Below are positions 29,551 to 37,305 of a stretch of 60,014 bases of DNA, in pieces. The notes under the pieces were generated by a model, which did no database searches, had not been told where the DNA came from, and saw only the letters and a list, made by a program, of their open reading frames with translations. The DNA is from a virus, in the IMG/VR virus record IMGVR_UViG_3300008261_000019, positions 1 to 60,014 of that record; one strand, 5' to 3'. How positions within the stretch are numbered: position 1 is the stretch's first letter; each line of letters starts with the position of its first letter. Position numbers and translations under genes: made by a program.

Positions 29551-30648
29551 TTAATCTTGAATCATTCGAACTGCATTTGGTTTTGCATATGTCGGAGCAA
29601 GAGCAATATTTTTAGCAACTGCAACCCCGCGACCTTCATTTAAGATACCTACTCCATAACGCTCTTTCATTTTCATGTTCATGATATCACGAGCTGGCTC
29701 TGTAAAACGCTCTGTACTTAACTCTTCTTTTAAAAGAAGAACACCGACATTATTACGGTCAACAATGTACATGTCATAAAGTTTTTTAACTTTATCGAAA
29801 GGAATAAATGGCGACAATTGAACATTAAATGCAAATGGTAAACGTCCTTGAATTGCTGCAGTTCCCATTGTCATTGATGTTGGTTGATTTGTAGCCGGAT
29901 ACATTGATTGAGGCGTTAAATTCAAGCCATTTACAAGCTCTGTGCGAGCAAATGCTGTCCAAGTCAATGGATGCATAAGGATATCAGTCGGAGTTAACTC
30001 ATTAGCCATAACAGCAATGATTAAATCCAAGAAATCTTCTGCAGACAATGTATCATTACGATTATAATCTGGACCAAGTCCTGATGTGTGAGCTTTTTCA
30101 TTTGTTGAATGATTATCAAATACAGTATGACCATAACGGCTCATGTTATAGAACATTTTTTGTTCTTTATGGCGAGCCATTGCGCGACCTGCTTCACGAA
30201 TCATCATTGCAACGATATCCCATTGAGCGTCTTGGATTAACTCATCAGTGAAACGGAGACGAAGTCCTGATTTACCAACGCGAACTTCTGTCCCTGCTTC
30301 GTGAGTTTGCCAGTCGATAGTGTCTTCTGGAATCTCTTGACCTTCGGCTACATCGTAAGCTCGCATTACTCCGATACTCGGAAATTGCATTGTATTTCCT
30401 TGTCCGTTAAAACGGATTGTTTGGAAGAACTGGCTAGCGATATACAATGGCTCTGCTGCTTCGCGCATAGCGCCGATAATTGTACGTGGAATTAATACAG
30501 TAGCAGATGGACTTGCTAACATCTCTGCAAATGATACCTTTACATCAGTATCTCCCGATAATGCACGACCTAAGTTTTCAGCAAGTGTAACGTCTGCTTC
30601 TGTTAATTTATATTTAAGCTTTTCAGCTTCTGTGAATTGAATGCTCAT
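29551..30648 (-). CDS. Major capsid protein, HK97 fold
   Basis: ATG 30648 is 10 nt after AGGAGG and is preferred to the ATG 6 nt earlier; the product is 365 residues. Key parts are LIPRTIIGAMREAAEPLYIASQ, the E-loop region with GNTMQFPSIGVM, and VGKSGLRLRFTDELIQD with a conserved spine helix (IREAGRAMARHKEQKMF). The final section has NVGVLLLKEELSTERFTEP. This is the order of HK97-fold capsid proteins of large Bacillus phages. The gene follows the portal, protease and decoration genes. Confidence 0.85.
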   Translation of the reverse strand: MSIQFTEAEKLKYKLTEADVTLAENLGRALSGDTDVKVSFAEMLASPSATVLIPRTIIGAMREAAEPLYIASQFFQTIRFNGQGNTMQFPSIGVMRAYDVAEGQEIPEDTIDWQTHEAGTEVRVGKSGLRLRFTDELIQDAQWDIVAMMIREAGRAMARHKEQKMFYNMSRYGHTVFDNHSTNEKAHTSGLGPDYNRNDTLSAEDFLDLIIAVMANELTPTDILMHPLTWTAFARTELVNGLNLTPQSMYPATNQPTSMTMGTAAIQGRLPFAFNVQLSPFIPFDKVKKLYDMYIVDRNNVGVLLLKEELSTERFTEPARDIMNMKMKERYGVGILNEGRGVAVAKNIALAPTYAKPNAVRMIQD

Positions 30649-30699
30649 ATTCATACTTCCTCCTAAGCAATATATAATCCTATAAATTTTAAAATATAA

Positions 30700-31857
30700 T
30701 TAGAGTTTCAATAAGATGCGAGCTGCACCAACTGCGCCATTATAGTTCCATCCGGAAGGAGTTCCATAGAACTTAGCTTTGAATGTTACTGTTAATGTTT
30801 TTGAGCTAGCGATATTTTTCTTAAACGTTAAGATTCCTTTTGTATAATCTAACGCAAAGTCGGTATCTTCTGTTAAATCAGCAGAGCCATCATTTACAGT
30901 AACAGTTCCTGCAACGATATCTTGCCAGTAGCTCGTAGTTCCTTCTAAGTTAATTTTAACTGGGCTAGTAGCATAGTTACCAGCAGCAACAGTAATTGTT
31001 ACGCTTTGAGCCGCTTGATAAGCAGTATCAGCTTTCAATCCACCGTCAGTTAATCCAGCAATACCTTGAACTTCATTTGGAGTAGTGAAAGCATTCCAGT
31101 ATCCAGGAGCCCCTACAAATCCAAATGTTCTAGCGTCTTCGCCATAACGACCTGATTCGTCGTAAGGGAATCCACCAGTAATTGGGTCTGTGTACCCAGC
31201 AGTATTTTTTGTAATCGCATTGTCCATTTTACGAGCAGTTTCATCCCACATAGCCCATTTCAGCCAGCCCCAAGGCTCTTGGTTTTCGTCAGTTGCTAAG
31301 ACTTGACCAACGATTAGGTGAGCTGAATCTGTTCCTGCAATCCATTTTGTTAATTGACCTTTGTTATCTACGCCAGAAACTTTTACATAGTCTCCAGCTT
31401 TTAAGCTGGATGCATGCCATGCTGCGCCATATTTAATTGAAGCAGCATTTGTCGCAGCACCACTACCTAGGAATAAAGGCAACTCTACATAGTCACGAGT
31501 AATGATTGCAGGTTGATTACCATATAAAAAGTTATTGTAGTGTTTTGAGAAGTTATAAGGAGCCATACCAATTGCATTAGATTTTGCTGCAACAGCACCA
31601 TCTGCAATTGTAATAGTGTTCACTTTTTTACCTGTTTCATCATCAGTTACATGCTCACCAACAGTAACAATCATACCTTTAGAAATAACAACATCTTTTT
31701 CTGCAGGAGTTGCGTAGTTGGATTGAAATAAAACTGATAATGTCGGGTCTGTTACCCACTTCTCAGCAGGGGACATACCGCCTGATACGATTAATTTTGT
31801 ATTTGAACGGCTACCAGCCTGAATAGAAGCCCGTCCTTCTCTTTCGAATAAAGCCAT
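30700..31857 (-). CDS. Probable capsid decoration/head protein
   Basis: A 385-residue protein between protease and major capsid genes. It is rich in Ala, Gly and Thr and mostly beta, with two parts: an N-terminal domain (VISKGMIVTVGE, ITIADGAVAAKSNAIGMAPYN) and a C-terminal Ig-like domain (VTITVAAGNYATSPVKINLEG, ILTFKKNIASSKTLTVTFKA). The gene position is typical of head-stabilising proteins made in amounts matching the capsid protein. Assigned by context and fold pattern. Confidence 0.6.
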   Translation of the reverse strand: MALFEREGRASIQAGSRSNTKLIVSGGMSPAEKWVTDPTLSVLFQSNYATPAEKDVVISKGMIVTVGEHVTDDETGKKVNTITIADGAVAAKSNAIGMAPYNFSKHYNNFLYGNQPAIITRDYVELPLFLGSGAATNAASIKYGAAWHASSLKAGDYVKVSGVDNKGQLTKWIAGTDSAHLIVGQVLATDENQEPWGWLKWAMWDETARKMDNAITKNTAGYTDPITGGFPYDESGRYGEDARTFGFVGAPGYWNAFTTPNEVQGIAGLTDGGLKADTAYQAAQSVTITVAAGNYATSPVKINLEGTTSYWQDIVAGTVTVNDGSADLTEDTDFALDYTKGILTFKKNIASSKTLTVTFKAKFYGTPSGWNYNGAVGAARILLKL

Positions 31858-31887
31858 GAAAATTCATCCTCTCTTATTCATTACAAA

Positions 31888-33243
31888 TTATTTTTTGCGC
31901 ATCATAAATTCTTTTAGACGATTTGCTAAATCTTCAATTGTGATTTCTTGCTTATCTTCAGATGAAGTAGATTCTACGATGTTTCCTTCTTCATCTTCGA
32001 TTGTATGGTTAGAAGAATTAATTACTAATGAAGGATTAGAAACTTTTGCTGATTGTCTAATCTCTCCAAACTTAGAAACTAAATCTTCGATTTCTTTTTG
32101 AATTACTTTTGTAGGAACTTTTGTGTACTCAGAAATAATAGAATCTCTTGAAACTTCGCCAGAAGTTTTTAAATCTGCAAGACGCTCAACTAATGTTTTA
32201 TGCACAAGTTTAGCAAGTGTAATGCTCTTTGTTTTAAATGAATCTTTTTCTTCTTTCAACTGATTCATCTCTTGCTCTTGTTCTTGCAATTTATTTTCTG
32301 CTTGTTGCTTCTCTTCTTTTAAAAGATTAACTTCAGCAGTCAAAGTGTTGTTTGATTCTTGAAGAGTTTTAATACTTTCTTCAAGAGCTAAATTATTAGA
32401 TTCTAATAATGATAGCTTATCTTCTGAAGATGATTCTTTTACTTCTTCTTCATCTGTAGTTTCTTCTTCATTTGGCTCTTGCTCTTCTTCTTTTATTAGC
32501 TCGCCATCGCCATCTTCTAAAGATGTGTCTACATTTGATTCTTGAAGTAATTTATCTACATCAGATAAAACATTCTCTTCTAACTGCTCATCTGGGTTAG
32601 TCATATCTTCATTACTCCTTTCTGCGTTATCTTCAACAGATTGTCGAATGTCAATGACTTGAGCATTTGAATCTGCGGGAACGTTGACCCAAGAAACTTC
32701 ATCAAATTCCATTTCACCTATAATCCAGTAAGCTTCTTTACCGTCATATGACTTTCCTTTTCGGTGTCCGCAAAATCCTTCTTGTACAATATTCTTTGCA
32801 CAAACTGAACAAACAGCTTTTTTAGCAGAACCACCAATACTCATTGTCATATAACGTTTATCTAAAACTTTTTGAATTGTTTTTTCATCGTTAATACTTA
32901 ATTCTAATTGAATTGCTTGGGTTCCAGGATTTAGAACAGAGTTTTTAAATTCTGCTTTAATTACCCGACCCACTGGCTCTCCATGAGTATTATGATGAGT
33001 TAACACAGGCTTTGGATAAGGTTTAGTCCATGAATCAACGCTAGATTGAAGACTATCAGCAGGGTAAAAGGTTTTATTCTTTGTAAGACCTGCATGGATT
33101 GCCTCTACTGTTACAAGAAGCTTACTAGGGTTTCCTTTATCTTTACCTTCTTGCAGGCTCAGTGATTCTTCTAAATCAACTGAACTTACTTTAAAAGTTT
33201 CTTCAATTCGACCTTTTAATAAGCTATCGGTTACATTATCCAA
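31888..33243 (-). CDS. Prohead protease fused to scaffold-like coiled coil
   Basis: This 451-residue protein has protease-domain features at residues about 40-200: LLVTVEAIHAGLTKN, a His pair in PVLTHHN (83-84), YMTMSIGGS with the likely nucleophile Ser135, and EVSWVNVPAD (182-191). This is the herpes/T4-type (U9/U35) serine protease plan. A small Cys3-His zinc knuckle (145, 148, 158, 160) is inserted. Residues about 210-370 are very acidic and coiled coil, as in scaffold proteins, with a final folded segment. It should mature the head and may scaffold its own assembly. Confidence 0.8.
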   Translation of the reverse strand: MDNVTDSLLKGRIEETFKVSSVDLEESLSLQEGKDKGNPSKLLVTVEAIHAGLTKNKTFYPADSLQSSVDSWTKPYPKPVLTHHNTHGEPVGRVIKAEFKNSVLNPGTQAIQLELSINDEKTIQKVLDKRYMTMSIGGSAKKAVCSVCAKNIVQEGFCGHRKGKSYDGKEAYWIIGEMEFDEVSWVNVPADSNAQVIDIRQSVEDNAERSNEDMTNPDEQLEENVLSDVDKLLQESNVDTSLEDGDGELIKEEEQEPNEEETTDEEEVKESSSEDKLSLLESNNLALEESIKTLQESNNTLTAEVNLLKEEKQQAENKLQEQEQEMNQLKEEKDSFKTKSITLAKLVHKTLVERLADLKTSGEVSRDSIISEYTKVPTKVIQKEIEDLVSKFGEIRQSAKVSNPSLVINSSNHTIEDEEGNIVESTSSEDKQEITIEDLANRLKEFMMRKK

Positions 33244-33245
33244 CG

Positions 33246-35048
33246 TTATTCACCTTCTTCAAGGTAGTTCATGTAAGCTTTATTACTTGTCTCTTCAAAT
33301 TTATCATAAAAGACTTCAAAGATTGCGTTAATACTTTCTTGTGTATCTAGCAACTTTAAATCTTCTTTTAATGTATTTAAGATAGTTATCTTTAAATTCA
33401 TCATATGATAAGAAATTGATTTATCAATTAAATTTAATTGATTTGGAGATAAGTAACTTTGAGTTAATTCTTTTATTTTATTTTCGCTATATAAAATTAT
33501 ATCAGATAATTCACTGGTAATATTATATTTTTCTTTAAAATATTTATCAATTAATTCGTTTATTGATTTATTTAATTCAATGTACTCTTCTTCTACTTTT
33601 GCTATATAAGGTTCAACCGATGCAGTCTGTCTACTAGGTCTTTGAGTATTTCCTGGTCTTGGTGTTGATTGATTTCTAGGCTGAGTTCGATTATTAGTGT
33701 CTTCTGTATTTGTAGATGACTGACCCTTTGTTTGAAGAGCAACTGGTATGCTTACCATGTTCATAAACATTTTTGCTCTATCTGTAATTGGGTCGCGACC
33801 AAGCATTAATCTCATTTCATCTTCTGTAATGGCATTGTGCTCATATTGAAAGATTGCATGATTTTCTGCTTTTATTTTTGAATCTACATTAATTTCTTTA
33901 AATCGGAAATGAACAGAGTCATTGGGGTTCAAAACAGGGTCAATGCCAAACTCCATTAATAATTCTTTCATAACAAAGTCATTAACGAAGATTTCCATGA
34001 CACGCTGGAATGCTTTTACCCTATCAGCAAATTCACTAGATAAGTTATCTCCAGTGGAACGATTTGCCGTATCGCCTCTACCCATCATCAATTCAGAAAC
34101 ACCTAGTCCAGTAAATACGCGTTGTTCGAAGTATTTCAGATAAGGTTGAGCATTAATAACTTGATTTGTAGCTACCGGAATAATTGAAATTCTTTCAGAT
34201 GTAACTGCTCCAGCTTCTAAGTCAAGATTCTCAATCTCACTTTTTACTTTAGCAATCTCTGCATCAGACGCTCCCAATCCTTCTTCAGGTAAACCTACTT
34301 TTACATGTATATAAGGAAATAAATTTCGGTAAATAATTTTTAATACGTTTTCTTCTGCTTGCCTTAAAGCCCGAATATCATCTAATACTGGTAAAAGAAA
34401 CGGAGTACCAAATGCATTTCCTTTTTCTCTTTTGTAATAGATATGAATGACATCTTCGGGTTTAAATCTTACTGCCTTATCTTGACCATCTACTTCTTGC
34501 TGCCAACCTTTGACTGTTCCAAACTTATCTCTACGAATAGATAAAGTTGTAACATTAACAGGAAAGTATCCGCCAATTGGAAGATTTCCTCCAAGTCCTT
34601 GAACTTTGATTCCAGGAGGAAGTGAGTTAGGGTCATCAACTCTAGATTTTACAACAACAGAATTTCCGTACTTTACTAAGTCTTCGGCCATTTCAATAAA
34701 TAACTGGTCCGTTGGAATCTGTGTTACTTCTGCCATCATTGATAAACGCAATCGGATGTATTCAACTGTACTTGGATTCTTCCCGATAATATCCCAACCA
34801 GATTTAAACATCATTTCTATGTATTTATCTACTGCTTGGCGTATATACGACTCGGTATTAATTCCATTTGTTATCTGAGTTAAATCAAACTCAGGTGCAA
34901 TAAAATCTCTTGCTTCAAAATTAAAGGCGAGTCCGATTTTACGTAAAACTCCTTGAATTGGGTCACGCTTCAAGCTCTTTCCCCCACCAGTACTCGGAGC
35001 TTCAGCGAATCGACCTAGCCAAGTATAAAATCGGTCAAAGACTCCCAT
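33246..35048 (-). CDS. Portal protein
   Basis: A 600-residue protein. Residues about 1-440 match phage portal proteins: ESYIRQAVDKYIEMMFKSGWDI, LVKYGNSVVVKSRVDDP, an FKPEDVIHIYYKREKGNAFGTP segment near 210-230, and the long wing/stem helices with LRQAEENVLKIIYRN. A Gln/Asn/Thr/Pro linker (about 445-475) leads to a helical C-terminal tail. It ends 2 nt before the protease gene. It forms the dodecameric DNA gate of the head. Confidence 0.85.
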   Translation of the reverse strand: MGVFDRFYTWLGRFAEAPSTGGGKSLKRDPIQGVLRKIGLAFNFEARDFIAPEFDLTQITNGINTESYIRQAVDKYIEMMFKSGWDIIGKNPSTVEYIRLRLSMMAEVTQIPTDQLFIEMAEDLVKYGNSVVVKSRVDDPNSLPPGIKVQGLGGNLPIGGYFPVNVTTLSIRRDKFGTVKGWQQEVDGQDKAVRFKPEDVIHIYYKREKGNAFGTPFLLPVLDDIRALRQAEENVLKIIYRNLFPYIHVKVGLPEEGLGASDAEIAKVKSEIENLDLEAGAVTSERISIIPVATNQVINAQPYLKYFEQRVFTGLGVSELMMGRGDTANRSTGDNLSSEFADRVKAFQRVMEIFVNDFVMKELLMEFGIDPVLNPNDSVHFRFKEINVDSKIKAENHAIFQYEHNAITEDEMRLMLGRDPITDRAKMFMNMVSIPVALQTKGQSSTNTEDTNNRTQPRNQSTPRPGNTQRPSRQTASVEPYIAKVEEEYIELNKSINELIDKYFKEKYNITSELSDIILYSENKIKELTQSYLSPNQLNLIDKSISYHMMNLKITILNTLKEDLKLLDTQESINAIFEVFYDKFEETSNKAYMNYLEEGE

Positions 35049-35083
35049 ATAATCGCCTCGCTTTGATACAGCTTTATATTTGA

Positions 35084-35163
35084 ACTAGACAAACCTACTT
35101 TTGTCCCTCTCCACCCTCTATTAAACATTCACCTCTAAATGTTTAATAACCTCAGTGTGTCTA
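35084..35163. repeat. Nested inverted repeats between endolysin and portal genes
   Basis: The 124-nt gap holds a 10-bp perfect AT-rich stem (TATTAAACAT and its complement, about 35118-35148) inside an outer CTAGACA/TGTCTAG pair. No T run follows on the minus strand, so it looks more like an mRNA-end, processing or regulatory dyad than a classic terminator. Confidence 0.45.
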
Positions 35164-35172
35164 GAATTTTTC

Positions 35173-35958
35173 TTATTTCTTTAAACCAATTTTATCTGCT
35201 AGTAAGGATAAAATACTTGCCATTTGTGCTCTTGTCAAAGGTGCGTCAGGATTAAAGTTACCGTTTGTATCACCCTTCATTAAGCCAAGTTCTTTTACTT
35301 TATCAATACTATTAGCAGCCCAGTGCGTCGGAGGAATATCAGGAAAATATTTAGACATCTCTTCTTGGACCTCCTTTAATGTAACATTTTGTTTTGGATT
35401 TTTCATATCATTGTAATAGTCTTTTACTTCTTTTTTAAAATCTTCCCACATTTTTTCTGAATTCGCAACTCCAAAAAATTCTTTGGCAGCTTCATCGTAT
35501 ACAAAATATCTTGGGCAGTCTTTTCCTGTAATATCATAATGGCGAGCTAAATCTTTATCTGGATTTAATTTATTATCAAATAATAATTTAGCACATAGCC
35601 AGGCGGATGCTTTTAATGCTTCTTTAAAGTTTCCATCTTGATTTACGCAGGTTTCAACACCAATTGTATTCGCGTTCGGATAACTACCAAAATAAGATGT
35701 TTTGTATTGCTTAGCTCCAACGTGATAAGCCATTTCATCGTCTGGAACAATTCTTAATATTGTCTTGTCATCTACAAAATAATGGGCTGAAGCATAACGT
35801 TCTGGATTACTAAAGTATCGATAATGAGCCATTGCATCTGCTTTTTTACCCATATTCGCAGTCCAGTGAATAATGATGCCTTTTACGCTTTTTAATTTTG
35901 TTCCTGGTCTTGATTTTTCATTTATTCCGATTAGTAATTCTTTAATTTCATAACTCAT
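35173..35958 (-). CDS. Endolysin: N-acetylmuramoyl-L-alanine amidase with SLH wall-binding domain
   Basis: A 261-residue protein. The Amidase_2 domain (about 1-165) has the zinc ligands His31 (GIIIHWTAN), His140 (LARHYDITG) and Cys148 (GKDCP), as in T7-lysozyme-type amidases. The C-terminus (about 205-255: FPDIPPTHWAANSI, LGLMKGDTNGNFNPDAPLTR) is an S-layer-homology domain that binds pyruvylated wall polymer. It would cut the amide bond between muramic acid and the stem peptide at lysis. It overlaps the upstream gene as ATGA. The SLH domain points to a Bacillus cereus-like or related S-layer host. Confidence 0.9.
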   Translation of the reverse strand: MSYEIKELLIGINEKSRPGTKLKSVKGIIIHWTANMGKKADAMAHYRYFSNPERYASAHYFVDDKTILRIVPDDEMAYHVGAKQYKTSYFGSYPNANTIGVETCVNQDGNFKEALKASAWLCAKLLFDNKLNPDKDLARHYDITGKDCPRYFVYDEAAKEFFGVANSEKMWEDFKKEVKDYYNDMKNPKQNVTLKEVQEEMSKYFPDIPPTHWAANSIDKVKELGLMKGDTNGNFNPDAPLTRAQMASILSLLADKIGLKK

Positions 35959-36389
35959 TTTTTTTCACCTTTTTCGTATGAAGATGGAGATTTAATTGAT
36001 ATGTATTGTTTTTTCATTTGGCTAATGTAATCGACGATATCAACATACCATTCATACTGAGACCAATTTAATGTGAAGTGGTCATCTTCTTTTTTATTCT
36101 TATAGACTGTGATAATGGACTTTTTAAATAAATCAATCACCGTGCATATGTAGTATTCATTGACTTGATGCCTTAATAATACTCTAATTACCTGAGAATT
36201 ATTATTATGTGCTTCAATTACTTTCCCATAATATATTGATTTTAACACATCTTCAGGCTCTACATTTCTTTCTTTCATTCTAATTTGTGCATAATCTGTA
36301 AAATCAAAAGTATTTAACTTGTTTATTTCTGACCTTAAATAATGAAGTTCTTTTGGGGACATTTGAGTGTAGTGTTTACGTCTATTCAT
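35955..36389 (-). CDS. DUF4258-like small protein
   Basis: A 144-residue protein. Residues about 30-110 (FTDYAQIRMKERNVEPEDVLKS, then IYYGKVIEAHNNNSQVIRVLL and CTVIDLFKKSIITVY) follow the pattern of DUF4258, a small RelE/BECR-like fold. The start is ATG 36389 with a poor ribosome site. It is coupled to the endolysin by a 4-nt overlap. Whether it is a nuclease, toxin-like or regulatory protein cannot be said. Confidence 0.5.
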   Translation of the reverse strand: MNRRKHYTQMSPKELHYLRSEINKLNTFDFTDYAQIRMKERNVEPEDVLKSIYYGKVIEAHNNNSQVIRVLLRHQVNEYYICTVIDLFKKSIITVYKNKKEDDHFTLNWSQYEWYVDIVDYISQMKKQYISIKSPSSYEKGEKK

Positions 36390-36450
36390 AAAGCTATACC
36401 AATATTAAATTAGAGATTACATTCATAAAAATAATCTCCCCTTTTCTAAA

Positions 36451-36502
36451 TAAAGAAGAGACAATAGATTTTTTTAATTTTATCTCTATTATCTCTTCTT
36501 CT
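36451..36502 (-). terminator. Long hairpin downstream of the 119-residue gene
   Basis: A stem of about 17 pairs with a few mismatches (AAGAAGAGA to TCTCTTCTT) and an A-rich loop is followed by TATTTAG on the minus strand. It is a likely terminator between the 36.5-kb gene and the endolysin unit. Confidence 0.6.
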
Positions 36503-36522
36503 ATACACATCTAATTCTTTTA

Positions 36523-36882
36523 TTAAATAACAAAATCCTCTGTCCCACTGAAATTATTTATATTTATCCTTAAATCATTCATTGCAGAAGTTGCTTTTGA
36601 CTTTACTGATTCAATCCATGTCTCTGCTACTTCTTCTGCATTTCCTTCATATTGAGAATCTATAAAACTAATTGTAAATGGAAATTGACTTTTTATTTTT
36701 CGATTCATCGGTTGCAAAGTTGCGATTGTTTCATTTTGAGCATTTTTAATTTCTCCGCCTAAGTTAATGCTTGGTTCATTAAATAACTCAAATAAAGAGA
36801 GGTCATCTTCTGAAAAGCTGGACGTTGTAACTTGAACTGTGTAAACATTTCTTACTAGCGTTTTCACGAATGATAAATTCAT
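36523..36882 (-). CDS. Unrecognised small protein
   Basis: A 119-residue product from ATG 36882, with GGTGGTG 6 nt before it; a longer non-ATG start is possible. It has NLSFVKTLVRNVYTVQVTTS at the start, an acidic loop, and a C-terminal helix (EVAETWIESVKSKATSAMNDL). No family recognised. It stands between two hairpins, so it may be separately transcribed or processed. Confidence 0.5.
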   Translation of the reverse strand: MNLSFVKTLVRNVYTVQVTTSSFSEDDLSLFELFNEPSINLGGEIKNAQNETIATLQPMNRKIKSQFPFTISFIDSQYEGNAEEVAETWIESVKSKATSAMNDLRININNFSGTEDFVI

Positions 36883-37012
36883 TATTAACACCACCAATAA
36901 TTGATACCTTTTTATTAAAGGTATTAAAAATCTATAGCGGTAAAATAAATCATAAAAAATTTACATCCTATTTTAATATTACATCAAATGTTAACAAATC
37001 GGCAATATTTAT

Positions 37013-37207
37013 TTACTCTTGATGCTTTTTATTCCCATTTGGAGTAAATGGACACTTGGTAACCCATCCTGATTTTTCATAACTTTCTTTTCTTGCTCTT
37101 AGATGGCAAGTATCTTTTAAATCGCAATACATACATTTAATCTTAACTTCTCTGTATGTATTATTTTTTTTCATTAATCTTGTTGGTTCAAATTCATGTT
37201 TTTTCAT
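37013..37207 (-). CDS. Small Cys-rich (zinc-binding) protein
   Basis: A 64-residue basic protein with CMYCDLKDTCHLRAR and a later CPF, a likely four-Cys metal site. A GGAGGGAG ribosome site is well placed. Such small zinc proteins are common in phages, as nucleic-acid binders or regulators; no closer assignment is possible. It follows the strong terminator at 37244-37280. Confidence 0.5.
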   Translation of the reverse strand: MKKHEFEPTRLMKKNNTYREVKIKCMYCDLKDTCHLRARKESYEKSGWVTKCPFTPNGNKKHQE

Positions 37208-37243
37208 TTATTGGCTCCCTCCGCTAAGAAAAAATAATTATAA

Positions 37244-37280
37244 AAACCCCCTGGGAAAGGGGAGATATCCCAGGGGGTTT
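37244..37280 (-). terminator. Very strong intrinsic terminator
   Basis: A 13-bp GC-rich perfect stem (AAACCCCCTGGGA and its complement) with an 11-nt loop is followed on the minus strand by TTTTTATAATTATTTTTT. It closes the fibre-like gene's transcription unit. Confidence 0.9.
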
Positions 37281-37305
37281 CATTATTTTATTACATTATT
37301 TCAAA

